In this document: piece by piece, positions 1 to 6,217 of the stretch
Layout of the letters: the number at the start of each line of letters is the position of its first letter
Numbering within the stretch: the first letter of the stretch is position 1
Assembly: GCA_947374705.1 (NCBI GenBank)
Contig: CANCDA010000054.1
Coordinates: 1-13,609, forward strand
Origin: Comamonadaceae bacterium
GTDB taxonomy: Bacteria; Pseudomonadota; Gammaproteobacteria; Burkholderiales; Burkholderiaceae_C
Direction: 5' to 3'
DNA: 13,609 nt
Made by a program: the position numbers and the translations under genes
The notes under the pieces: generated by a model
The model's database searches: none
Seen by the model: the letters and a program-made list of their open reading frames with translations, nothing else
What the model was told of the DNA's origin: nothing

Positions 1-54
1 CAACAGGGCGGCCACTTTGGCGCTTTGTTGGAGTGTCTCGCGTCGAGTTTGCAT
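1..54 (-). CDS. soxY: SoxY, N-terminal fragment (sulfur-carrier subunit of the Sox complex), runs off the window
   Basis: Only the first 18 codons are present. They read MQTRRETLQQSAKVAALL, which has a twin-arginine signal motif (TRRETL) followed by the start of a hydrophobic stretch. This matches the exported N-terminus expected of SoxY, which carries thiosulfate-derived sulfur on a C-terminal cysteine together with SoxZ in the periplasm. The functional C-terminus lies outside the window, so identity rests on the Tat leader and on the position just after soxD in the same direction (soxC-soxD-soxY is a common order). I chose the ATG at 54 because AAGGA lies 8 bases upstream. An in-frame ATG at 78 would add eight residues (MNLSKETQ) but has no Shine-Dalgarno sequence. 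The gap to the soxD stop is 61 bp. Confidence 0.72.
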   Translation of the reverse strand, partial: MQTRRETLQQSAKVAALL

Positions 55-115
55 CTGAGTTTCCTTGCTTAAATTCATGCCAATTAAAAATTACACCACG
101 AAAATCAATTTATTC

Positions 116-1207
116 TTATTTGCCCATGCCTTTTCCCATGTCACTCGCCAACCATTCGGCCAGGGTTTGGGCCTCTGCCGCGCTCAGGGCTTGCGCGGGC
201 ATGGGGATAGGCCCCCACACGCCACTGCCACCGGACTTGATCTTGCCCGCCAGATAGTCCACCTTGCCTGCATGCTTTTTGCTGATGTCTTGAAAACTCG
301 GGCCTACTATTTTTTTGTCCACACCATGGCAAGCCGTGCAGCTGTATTTTTGTGCCAGGGCCAGTGCGGTTTGACTTTCGCCACGGCCAGCATCTGTCTT
401 GGTCACCATCGCTACGGCTACCGTGGCCACGCCCTGCTGCGCTTCTGACCGTGTGGTGTCTGCGCCGCGCTGCGCGCCAACCCAACGGTTTTGCTCGGCC
501 AAGTTACCGTGGGCATTGCGGGCATGCTCAGGGATCGAAGAGACGACTTTCACCACGTCCCCACAGTTCTTCATGCACGCTGTGTTGCGCGTATCGGGTT
601 TGATGTGGGACGTACCGAACTCTTTGCCTGACCACAGGGCATGCTGCTTTGTCATTCCGTTGCGGTTGGGCATGCGCTGTTGCACCTCGGCGATGTTCTT
701 GTCCGACAGCACGTAGTCGTCTGGCACGATGCCACCCAGGTTCAGCAGGAAGGCCGTGACGGCGTACACCTCTTCGGTGCTGAGCGACTTCGGGGCCGTC
801 CAGGGCATGGCGCGGTTGATGTAGTCCCAAAGGGTAGAGACGGTGGACACCTTCATCAAAGTGGTGCGCCCAGGGTAGGTGTTGCCGCTCAAATTGGCCA
901 CGCGGCCTGTCTTGATGTCTTGCGCTGTGGTACCGCCGACCAAGGGGCTGTACACCTCGCCTGATTCGCCAAACACGCCGTGGCAACTGGCGCATTTGCT
1001 CTCCCACACGTCCTGCCCCTTGGCAACGCTGCCTGCGCCTGCGGGCAAGCCTTTGAAGTCTGCGCGCACATCAATGTCCCACGCGGCGACTTCTTTGGGT
1101 GTGGCATCACGCCCCACGCCGGGGTATTTGTTCGCGCCTTGTGCGCTGGCGGCAGCGACCACCACCAGCAAAGCACCCACGAGAAAGAGCTTAGGAGACT
1201 TGAACAT
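116..1207 (-). CDS. soxD: SoxD, diheme cytochrome c subunit of sulfane dehydrogenase SoxCD
   Basis: SoxD accepts electrons from the molybdenum subunit SoxC when SoxY-bound sulfane sulfur is oxidised in the periplasm. The 363-residue product has a Sec-type signal peptide (hydrophobic residues 8-20, likely cleaved after ASA at about residue 22). It has two heme c motifs, CASCH at 72-76 and CTACH at 290-294, which makes it the diheme form. A probable distal methionine for the second heme is M336 in PIPMPAQ. Between the heme domains is a pair of non-heme cysteines, CMKNC at 211-215. The length is close to that of other diheme SoxD proteins. The start ATG has AGGTGA just upstream and lies inside the end of soxC (17-bp overlap), so the two are translationally linked. 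A low-complexity linker rich in A, V and T (about 250-275) separates the domains. Confidence 0.93.
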   Translation of the reverse strand: MFKSPKLFLVGALLVVVAAASAQGANKYPGVGRDATPKEVAAWDIDVRADFKGLPAGAGSVAKGQDVWESKCASCHGVFGESGEVYSPLVGGTTAQDIKTGRVANLSGNTYPGRTTLMKVSTVSTLWDYINRAMPWTAPKSLSTEEVYAVTAFLLNLGGIVPDDYVLSDKNIAEVQQRMPNRNGMTKQHALWSGKEFGTSHIKPDTRNTACMKNCGDVVKVVSSIPEHARNAHGNLAEQNRWVGAQRGADTTRSEAQQGVATVAVAMVTKTDAGRGESQTALALAQKYSCTACHGVDKKIVGPSFQDISKKHAGKVDYLAGKIKSGGSGVWGPIPMPAQALSAAEAQTLAEWLASDMGKGMGK

Positions 1208-2555
1208 TTTTCACCTCGCCGGACTCGCTCACCAGCCATGATTGGATGGCGTTGTTGTGATAAATCGACCGTGTACCCCGCACCATGCGCAGTTGCTGGT
1301 AGGTGGGTTGCACATAGCCGGTTTCGTCCATGGCGCGGCTTTGGATGATGGCGGGCTGGCCGTCCCACACCCAGTCCAGGTTGAAGCGGGTCAATGACTT
1401 GGTTTGCACCGTGCCTTCCAGGCGCGCGCTGCGCCAGTTGCGCCCGCCGTCCACCGACACATCCACGCGTTTGACCTTGCCACGCCCAGACCAGGCCAGG
1501 CCGGTGATGCTGTAGAAACCCTTGTCCAGCAACACTTGCCCGCCCGAAGGTGTGGTCACCACGCTCTTGCACTCCTGAATACCGGCGTACTGGCGATGCA
1601 GGCCACCGGGTTGCAAGTCCATATAGTGAACGGCTTCGTCCTTGGTGGCATAGGGCTGGTCGCCCACTTCAAGGCGGCGCAGGTACTTGACCCAACTCAC
1701 ACCCTGGATACCCGGCACGATCAAACGCAGCGGATAGCCCTGCTCGGGGCGCAGCATTTCGCCGTTTTGGCCGTAGGCCACAAAGACTTCACCGCTCTTG
1801 ATCAAATCCATCGGGATGGTGCGTGTCATGGACGAGCCGTCCGCCCCCTCAGCCAGTACAAATTTCCCGTTTTTCAGATCAGCCCCGGCCAGCTCCAGCA
1901 GCGTGATGAGCGGCACACCGGTGAACTCGCTGCACGACACCATGCCGTGCGTGTACTGCACCGTGGGCACGGCCACATTGCCCCACTCCACCGCCGTGTT
2001 GGCACCACACTCGATGAAGTGAAAGCGCGAGACCGCAGGCAGACGCATGATCTCGTCCACCGAGAACACCTTGCTGGCCTTGACCATGCCGTTGATCATC
2101 AAACGGTGCTTCGTGGGGTCAATGTCCCACCAGCCCTGGTGATGCCGCTCGAAATGCAGGCCGCTCGGTGTGACCACGCCGAACAGCGACTGCAAGGGCG
2201 CAAACGACACCGAAGCCTGCGTCGTCTGGGTCAAGCCTGGGCTTTGTCGGCGCTGCACATTGGCCTCAAATTTGGAGGGTTTGCCGTAGCCGTCATTAGC
2301 AGCCACGCCTTGGCCCAAGCCCTTGCTGTGCTCGGGCAGGTTCAGGATGTTGGGGTCGCCTGCGTTTTGGTCAAGCGGCTTGGCCTGTGCCAGCGCCGCA
2401 GGCATCACTGCACCGACCGAAGCCGCTGCAAACGCACTGCGAATGAAATCACGCCGCCCGTGCTTGGCCTGCGCAAACACGGTCTTGATGCCGGTTTTGT
2501 CCAAAAAACTCTCGGGCGCTTTGCGCACCCGACCCACGCTGAAATCATTTTGCAT
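1191..2555 (-). CDS. soxC: SoxC, molybdenum-cofactor subunit of sulfane dehydrogenase SoxCD
   Basis: SoxC belongs to the sulfite oxidase family and, with SoxD, removes six electrons from cysteine-bound sulfane sulfur on SoxYZ. The 454-residue protein has a twin-arginine signal, GRRDFI at 33-38, then a hydrophobic stretch ending near ALAQA (about 57). This suits a cofactor-loaded protein that folds before export. The cysteine expected to bind molybdenum is C183 in FIECGANTAVEWG. The C-terminal third (from about residue 320) fits the molybdopterin oxidoreductase dimerisation domain, with VDVSVDGGRNW and RFNLDWVWDG. I chose the ATG at 2555 because AAGGAG lies 8 bases upstream. The upstream ATG at 2588 adds 11 residues, lacks a ribosome site and lies in the putative operator. 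About 32 residues precede the twin arginines, an unusually long n-region. It is first in a soxC-soxD-soxY unit and divergent from soxR. Confidence 0.95.
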   Translation of the reverse strand: MQNDFSVGRVRKAPESFLDKTGIKTVFAQAKHGRRDFIRSAFAAASVGAVMPAALAQAKPLDQNAGDPNILNLPEHSKGLGQGVAANDGYGKPSKFEANVQRRQSPGLTQTTQASVSFAPLQSLFGVVTPSGLHFERHHQGWWDIDPTKHRLMINGMVKASKVFSVDEIMRLPAVSRFHFIECGANTAVEWGNVAVPTVQYTHGMVSCSEFTGVPLITLLELAGADLKNGKFVLAEGADGSSMTRTIPMDLIKSGEVFVAYGQNGEMLRPEQGYPLRLIVPGIQGVSWVKYLRRLEVGDQPYATKDEAVHYMDLQPGGLHRQYAGIQECKSVVTTPSGGQVLLDKGFYSITGLAWSGRGKVKRVDVSVDGGRNWRSARLEGTVQTKSLTRFNLDWVWDGQPAIIQSRAMDETGYVQPTYQQLRMVRGTRSIYHNNAIQSWLVSESGEVKNVQVS

Positions 2556-2658
2556 CCTGGATGCTCCTTCTCTTTTAATTCCATACATTCTAATTTACTA
2601 ATATATAGAATAAACGAACTCAAGTACAGTAGGGTTTTCCCACAGACACGTCTCGCCC
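2556..2658. promoter_or_regulatory. Divergent soxC/soxR promoter region
   Basis: This 103-bp gap separates the divergent starts of soxC (minus) and soxR (plus). It is much more AT-rich than its surroundings, particularly at 2576-2615, and contains the inverted repeat listed separately. TATATA and TATAGA sequences at 2602-2609 could serve as a -10 element for soxR, but no convincing -35 partner is visible on either strand, so promoter positions are not assigned. The soxC ribosome site (AAGGAG) lies at the left end. soxR has no recognisable ribosome site. Confidence 0.6.
2587..2611. promoter_or_regulatory. Candidate SoxR operator: inverted repeat with ATTCTA / TAGAAT arms
   Basis: Six-base arms ATTCTA (2587-2592) and TAGAAT (2606-2611) are perfectly complementary, with a 13-base AT-rich spacer, and lie between soxC and soxR. 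Known persulfide-sensing ArsR-type relatives (SqrR, BigR) bind AT-rich sites with ATTC and GAAT half-sites, normally about 8 bases apart. Here the two tetramers are 17 bases apart, so the match is partial. A further ATTC at 2578-2581 repeats the left half-site. Assignment to SoxR is inferred from position and half-site resemblance. Confidence 0.45.
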
Positions 2659-2991
2659 ATGGCCAAAGCAATTTCCCCCGCAAGTCCCCAAGAAATGGTC
2701 GAATCCGACCAGGTGTTTGAGCGGGCAGCCGACGTCTTTCGGGTCATGTCAGCCCCCATGCGGCTGAAGATCATCAGCCACCTCTGTGATGGCGAAAAGA
2801 ATGTAAGTTACCTGCTCAGCAAGATCGACACCACGCAGCCCAATATGTCCCAACACCTCACCACGCTGTACCAAGCCGGGGTGCTGGGCAAGCGCCGTGA
2901 AGGGGTGCAGATTCATTACCGCATCATTAACGAACGCGTGGCCCATTTATGTCGCACGGTGTGCATGCAAATTGCCACGGATTCCGATTAA
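2659..2991 (+). CDS. soxR: SoxR, ArsR-family transcriptional repressor of sox genes (probable persulfide sensor)
   Basis: A 110-residue winged helix-turn-helix protein of the ArsR/SmtB family. Recognition-helix residues are in TQPNMSQHLTTLYQAGVLGKRREGVQIHY (about 59-87, split by the helix-turn-helix and wing). It has C43 (HLCDGE), C98 and C102 (LCRTVC). C43 and C102 sit where the related sensors SqrR, BigR and SoxR carry the cysteine pair that forms a polysulfide bridge when reactive sulfur is present, which releases DNA. It therefore likely represses soxC onward and its own gene until sulfide or thiosulfate oxidation yields persulfides. It is divergent from soxC and convergent with fccB (24 bp between stops). 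No clear Shine-Dalgarno sequence precedes the ATG at 2659; an in-frame ATG at 2695 is an alternative start but would remove a segment before the first helix. A metal-sensing ArsR is possible but less likely in this context. Confidence 0.87.
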   Translation: MAKAISPASPQEMVESDQVFERAADVFRVMSAPMRLKIISHLCDGEKNVSYLLSKIDTTQPNMSQHLTTLYQAGVLGKRREGVQIHYRIINERVAHLCRTVCMQIATDSD

Positions 2992-3015
2992 TTCACGGCA
3001 TCGCCCCAGGGTACG

Positions 3016-4302
3016 TCAGCCCAAGGTATCGGCCCAGATATTTTGCGCCCAGTTCATGGCGTAAACCCCTTCCAACTCCGTCGGTCCAGGCGACACGCCA
3101 CCCGAACCTGCCACCGCCTTGAAGGTTTTCTCCGCCGCCACGTACTGGTGAACCGAGGCCACGTGAATCACCAACTTGTCGTTCACAAAGCTGTAACAGG
3201 TGTTGTTGAGCATCGGATTTTGATTGACCTCCAAGCCCGATAGCTGTGCCACAACCGCAGCCGCCACCACTTTGCCGTGAGAGTTGGCCATATGGCCAGA
3301 CTTGGGCATGAGCGGCGCGGACATGGTTGCATCACCGATCACGTGCACATCTTTGGCAACGGTGGACTCAAACGTCAGGTAATTGACATGACACCAACGC
3401 GCATTGGCGTTGGCCAAGCCGGACTGCATGGCAATCGAACCCGCGCTCATGTCGGGCAGCACATTGAGCACGTTGGCCTTGACATCGTCTTGCACTTCGA
3501 ACTTGACCGTGTTGGTCTTGGCGTCCACCGCCACAGCCTTGTGCCCGCCTTGGTACTCCAGCATGCCCTTGTAGTTGTCGGCCCAAAACTTTTTGAACAA
3601 GGGGCCTTTGGAGGTCACGTCCGGGTTGGCGTCCAAAATCAGCACCTTGGATTTGGGCTTGAACTGTTTGAAGTACGAGGCCACCTGACTGGCGCGCTCG
3701 TACGGGCCGGGCGGGCAGCGGTACGGTGCCAGTGGAATGGTGAGTGCGTACACACCGCCATCGGGCATGGTTTCGAGTTGCTTGCGCAGGGCCAAGGTTT
3801 CAGGCCCGGCCTTCCAGGCTTGCAAAATCTGGCCCGAGGCGTTGGCCGCCTGCAGGCCCTCAATGCTGTTCCACATCAGGTCAATGCCGGGCGAGACGAT
3901 CAGCTTGTCATAGCCGATGCTGGCCCCACCGGCCAGGGTCACGGTTTTCTTGGCGGAGTCGATGCTGTTGACCCTATCTTTGACCAGAGTCACACCATGT
4001 TTGCCACTCAGGTTGTCATACGGGCTGGTGATGTCGCCCATGGTTTTGGAGCCGCCCAACACGAGGTTGGAGATGGGGCAAGAGATGAAGCTGGCGTTGG
4101 GTTCAACCAGCACCACGTCAATCTGGTAGCCCGACAACATGCGCACGTACTTGGCGGCTGTGGCACCGCCATAGCCGCCACCGACCACCACCACCTTGGC
4201 TTTGGACGGCACCGTGCCGGTACTGGCGCAACCGACCAAGCTGCCCAATGCCCCCATGGAACCCACCGCGAAGGAAGCCCCCACAAAACTGCGTCTTTTC
4301 AT
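3016..4302 (-). CDS. fccB: Flavocytochrome c sulfide dehydrogenase, flavoprotein subunit (FccB/SoxF)
   Basis: This FAD protein oxidises sulfide in the periplasm and passes electrons to the heme subunit FccA. The 428-residue product has an FAD-binding motif VVVVGGGYGGATAA at about 37-50 and a second FAD contact HVIGDA at 320-325. Two cysteines fit the redox-active disulfide of the family: C196 in APYRCPPGPYERA and C304 in ARWCHVNYLTFES. The C-terminal part (about 365-428) matches the sulfide dehydrogenase C-terminal domain. The N-terminus KRRSFVG (2-8) is a twin-arginine motif. The h-region ends in LVGC (22-25), which looks like a lipoprotein signal-peptidase site, with C25 as candidate lipid anchor. 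The ATG at 4302 is preceded by AAGGAG, which overlaps the fccA stop; the gap is 9 bp, so fccA and fccB form one transcript. A sulfide:quinone reductase is less likely given the cytochrome partner. Confidence 0.93.
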   Translation of the reverse strand: MKRRSFVGASFAVGSMGALGSLVGCASTGTVPSKAKVVVVGGGYGGATAAKYVRMLSGYQIDVVLVEPNASFISCPISNLVLGGSKTMGDITSPYDNLSGKHGVTLVKDRVNSIDSAKKTVTLAGGASIGYDKLIVSPGIDLMWNSIEGLQAANASGQILQAWKAGPETLALRKQLETMPDGGVYALTIPLAPYRCPPGPYERASQVASYFKQFKPKSKVLILDANPDVTSKGPLFKKFWADNYKGMLEYQGGHKAVAVDAKTNTVKFEVQDDVKANVLNVLPDMSAGSIAMQSGLANANARWCHVNYLTFESTVAKDVHVIGDATMSAPLMPKSGHMANSHGKVVAAAVVAQLSGLEVNQNPMLNNTCYSFVNDKLVIHVASVHQYVAAEKTFKAVAGSGGVSPGPTELEGVYAMNWAQNIWADTLG

Positions 4303-4311
4303 GATGGCTCC

Positions 4312-4629
4312 TTAGCGCTTGAGGGTAGAAAAATAAGTAGCCAGGGCTTCGACCTGCGGGTCGCTATAGCCTTTGGCGAGCTGGTGCATGACAGTGGCAG
4401 GGCGGCTACCGTCTTTAAAGGCCTTGAATTGGGCCAGGAAAGCATCACGCGGCATGCCGGCTAACGGGGCCAAGGGCGAGCCACTGACCGGGCGTCCGTC
4501 CGTGCCATGGCAGGCGGCACAGGTGGCGGCCAAGCTGCGCAGGTTCAGGGTGGCGGCATCTTGGGCCACGGCGGCACTGCTGGCCATGCCTGCCAGCACC
4601 AAGGCTGCAAGCGGGTTTCTGAGGTGCAT
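4312..4629 (-). CDS. fccA: Flavocytochrome c sulfide dehydrogenase, monoheme cytochrome c subunit (FccA/SoxE)
   Basis: A 105-residue class I cytochrome c that takes electrons from the FccB flavin and delivers them to the respiratory chain. It has a Sec signal peptide (hydrophobic residues 6-20, cleavage near AVAQ, about 23), one heme motif CAACH at 37-41, and a late methionine in VMHQLAKGYSD that fits the sixth heme ligand. The single heme and small size match the monoheme subunit known from green sulfur bacteria and chemotrophs, as opposed to the diheme subunit of Allochromatium. I chose the ATG at 4629 because AGGAG lies 7 bases upstream; the ATG at 4656 adds nine charged residues before the signal peptide and has no ribosome site. 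It is followed 9 bp later by fccB and is divergent from the SoxH-like gene. Confidence 0.9.
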   Translation of the reverse strand: MHLRNPLAALVLAGMASSAAVAQDAATLNLRSLAATCAACHGTDGRPVSGSPLAPLAGMPRDAFLAQFKAFKDGSRPATVMHQLAKGYSDPQVEALATYFSTLKR

Positions 4630-4781
4630 GTCAAATCTCCTAAAGATGTCTACCAAATATCAATGAACACTAATGTAACCAGTTGCTTATTTACCCTCAC
4701 TACGGAATTACCCTTAGGTACGAAGCCGTTCCCAAAGCACCATTAATTCAGCGGATACTGATATTGGGTAATAATTCGCGA
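4630..4781. promoter_or_regulatory. Divergent fccA / soxH-like promoter region with repeated TTACCCT elements
   Basis: This 152-bp gap lies between two divergent starts and should hold both promoters. TTACCCT occurs at 4691-4697 and again at 4708-4714, 17 bases apart on the same side. Its inverse GGGTAAT occurs at 4766-4772, so ATTACCC (4707-4713) and GGGTAAT form a distant 7-base inverted repeat. AATTC also recurs at 4745-4749 and 4773-4777. I see no strong -35/-10 pair on either strand. The fccA ribosome site AGGAG is at the left end. The ATTCTA / TAGAAT arrangement found upstream of soxC is not present, so shared control by SoxR cannot be read from the sequence. Confidence 0.5.
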
Positions 4782-5735
4782 GTGAAAACCCATTGTGTCG
4801 TCTGCGCCTTGATTTTGTCCATTGGATTGGCATTTTTTTGCAATCCCGCGCTGGCCGCAGATGAGCCCACTTTGAAGGCCGAAAAAGTCTCCGCCTCAGC
4901 TTGGTATGTACAGGGCGCGTCGGCGCTGGGCTCGTCAGTCAATCAGAACTTCATCTCCAACGCCGGTTTTGTTGTCACACCTGCCGGTGTGGTGGTGATC
5001 GACGCGCTGGGCTCACCTGCATTGGCTACCCGCTTGGTTGCGCAAATCCGAAAAATCACCCCGCTGCCCATCACCCACGTGATCGTGACGCACTACCACG
5101 CCGATCACATCTACGGCTTGCAGACTTTTAAAGCCTTGGGCGCGCGCATCTTGGCCCACCCCGCCGCCAAGGACTACTTGAACTCCGACACCGCCCGCTT
5201 GCGGCTGGAGTCGTCCAGAAAAGACATGGCCCCCTGGGTCAATGCCGACACCCATCTCGTTGCGCCCGACGAGTGGATTGAAGGTGAAAAAGAGCTCAGC
5301 GTAGGCGGCGTGCTGTTCAAGATCAAACCCGTCGGCCCTGCCCATACCCCGGAAGACCTGGTCGTTTATCTGCCTCAGGAGAAAGTACTGTTTGCGGGTG
5401 ACCTGGTGTTTCGCAGCCGCATCCCCTTTGTAGGCCAGGCCGACAGTCGCCACTGGATTACGGCGCTGGATCAACTGCTGACGTTTGACGCGCTCACCGT
5501 CGTGCCCGGCCATGGCCCCTACTCCACCCAAGCCCGCCAGGACATGCAGCTCACGCGTGACTATCTCGTCTATCTGCGGGCGGCCATGGTGCGAGCGGCG
5601 CGTGAGCTGGAGCCGTTTGAAGACGCCTATGCCGCCACCGACTGGAGCCGCTTTGAGCACCTGCCCCTGTTCAAGGCCGCCAACCGCATGAACGCCTACA
5701 ACACCTATCTCTTGCTGGAGCAGGAGGGCCGATGA
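4782..5735 (+). CDS. soxH: SoxH-like periplasmic metallo-beta-lactamase-fold hydrolase
   Basis: A 317-residue protein (from the GTG at 4782) of the metallo-beta-lactamase superfamily, resembling SoxH and the zinc metallohydrolases found beside periplasmic quinoprotein systems. All dimetal ligands are visible: HYHADH at 104-109, H188 (PAHTPED), D207 (AGDLVF) and H244 (PGHGP). The N-terminus from the GTG is a Sec signal peptide: basic start, hydrophobic core about 7-20, cleavage near ALAA (about 26). The GTG was chosen because it places the signal peptide at the very start. The frame is open back to 4683, but an earlier start would bury the signal, and no start here has a strong ribosome site. 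The substrate is unknown; hydrolysis of a sulfur-containing ester or thioester is a guess. The stop overlaps the start of the next gene (ATGA), so it is made together with the SoxW-like thioredoxin. The symbol is by resemblance and context. Confidence 0.8.
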   Translation: MKTHCVVCALILSIGLAFFCNPALAADEPTLKAEKVSASAWYVQGASALGSSVNQNFISNAGFVVTPAGVVVIDALGSPALATRLVAQIRKITPLPITHVIVTHYHADHIYGLQTFKALGARILAHPAAKDYLNSDTARLRLESSRKDMAPWVNADTHLVAPDEWIEGEKELSVGGVLFKIKPVGPAHTPEDLVVYLPQEKVLFAGDLVFRSRIPFVGQADSRHWITALDQLLTFDALTVVPGHGPYSTQARQDMQLTRDYLVYLRAAMVRAARELEPFEDAYAATDWSRFEHLPLFKAANRMNAYNTYLLLEQEGR

Positions 5736-6217
5736 TGAACGCCAGCCTGCTGTCTCGTCGGCAAGTCTTGCTAAGTGGCGCAGCCCTGTGTGCCAGCGGC
5801 CTAGCGTCGGCGCAAACCACCACCTTGCCTCTGGCCGTGGCTTTGCAGGACGAACTGGCGCAGGCGCTGCAAAAAGGGCAGCCCTTGGTGGTGATGGTGA
5901 GCCTGGCGGGTTGCCCGTTTTGCAAAGTCGCAAGAGAGAACTATCTCGCCCCTTTGCATACACAGCAAGGTTTGTCCGTGGTGCAGGTGGACATGCACAG
6001 CCAACGTGGGTTGAAAAACTTCAGCGGGGCCAGTCTGAGCCATGAAGACCAGCGGCGCGCTTGGGGTGTGCGCACCGCCCCGACCTTGCTGTTTTTGGGC
6101 CCCGGTGGCCGGGAAGTCGCCCCGCGATTGGTGGGGGCTTCGATTCCCGATTTTTATGGTGCTTACCTGGAACAGCGGCTGCAACAGGCACAAGCCGCCC
6201 TTCGGCAGATATCCTGA
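5732..6217 (+). CDS. SoxW-like exported thioredoxin with a twin-arginine type signal
   Basis: A 161-residue thioredoxin-fold protein with the active-site motif CPFC at 61-64, the usual cis-proline region RTAPTLLF (P117), and a beta-strand VVMVSLAGC leading into the active site. Such proteins keep cysteines reduced in the periplasm; in sox loci SoxW is thought to serve Sox proteins such as SoxY. The N-terminus LSRRQVLLSGAALCASGLASAQ (split at the cleavage region) combines SRRQVLL, a fair twin-arginine motif at about 8-14, with a short hydrophobic core and an ASA-Q cleavage site at about 27. The ATG at 5732 follows GGAGG and overlaps the stop of the hydrolase gene by 4 bases, so translation is coupled; a second ATG follows directly. 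Its stop at 6217 touches the stop of tatC on the other strand. A DsbC/DsbG-like role is possible, but no dimerisation domain is present. Confidence 0.8.
   Translation: MMNASLLSRRQVLLSGAALCASGLASAQTTTLPLAVALQDELAQALQKGQPLVVMVSLAGCPFCKVARENYLAPLHTQQGLSVVQVDMHSQRGLKNFSGASLSHEDQRRAWGVRTAPTLLFLGPGGREVAPRLVGASIPDFYGAYLEQRLQQAQAALRQIS

Noticed and set aside
1404..2720. Long open frame (438 codons) on the plus strand opposite soxC
   Set aside because: It mirrors soxC, is rich in H, Q, R and A as expected from an antisense frame of a GC-rich gene, and has no recognisable domain. soxC on the other strand has full motifs and a ribosome site.
2992..3015. Terminator between convergent soxR and fccB
   Set aside because: The 24-bp gap has no stem of useful length and no T tract.
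3277..4464. Open frame (395 codons) on the plus strand opposite fccB and fccA
   Set aside because: Histidine- and glycine-rich antisense shadow with no domain. It spans two real genes and their junction.
5013..5963. Open frame (316 codons) on the minus strand opposite the SoxH-like gene
   Set aside because: The plus-strand gene has all metal ligands and a signal peptide. The minus frame has low-information composition and crosses the junction with the thioredoxin gene.
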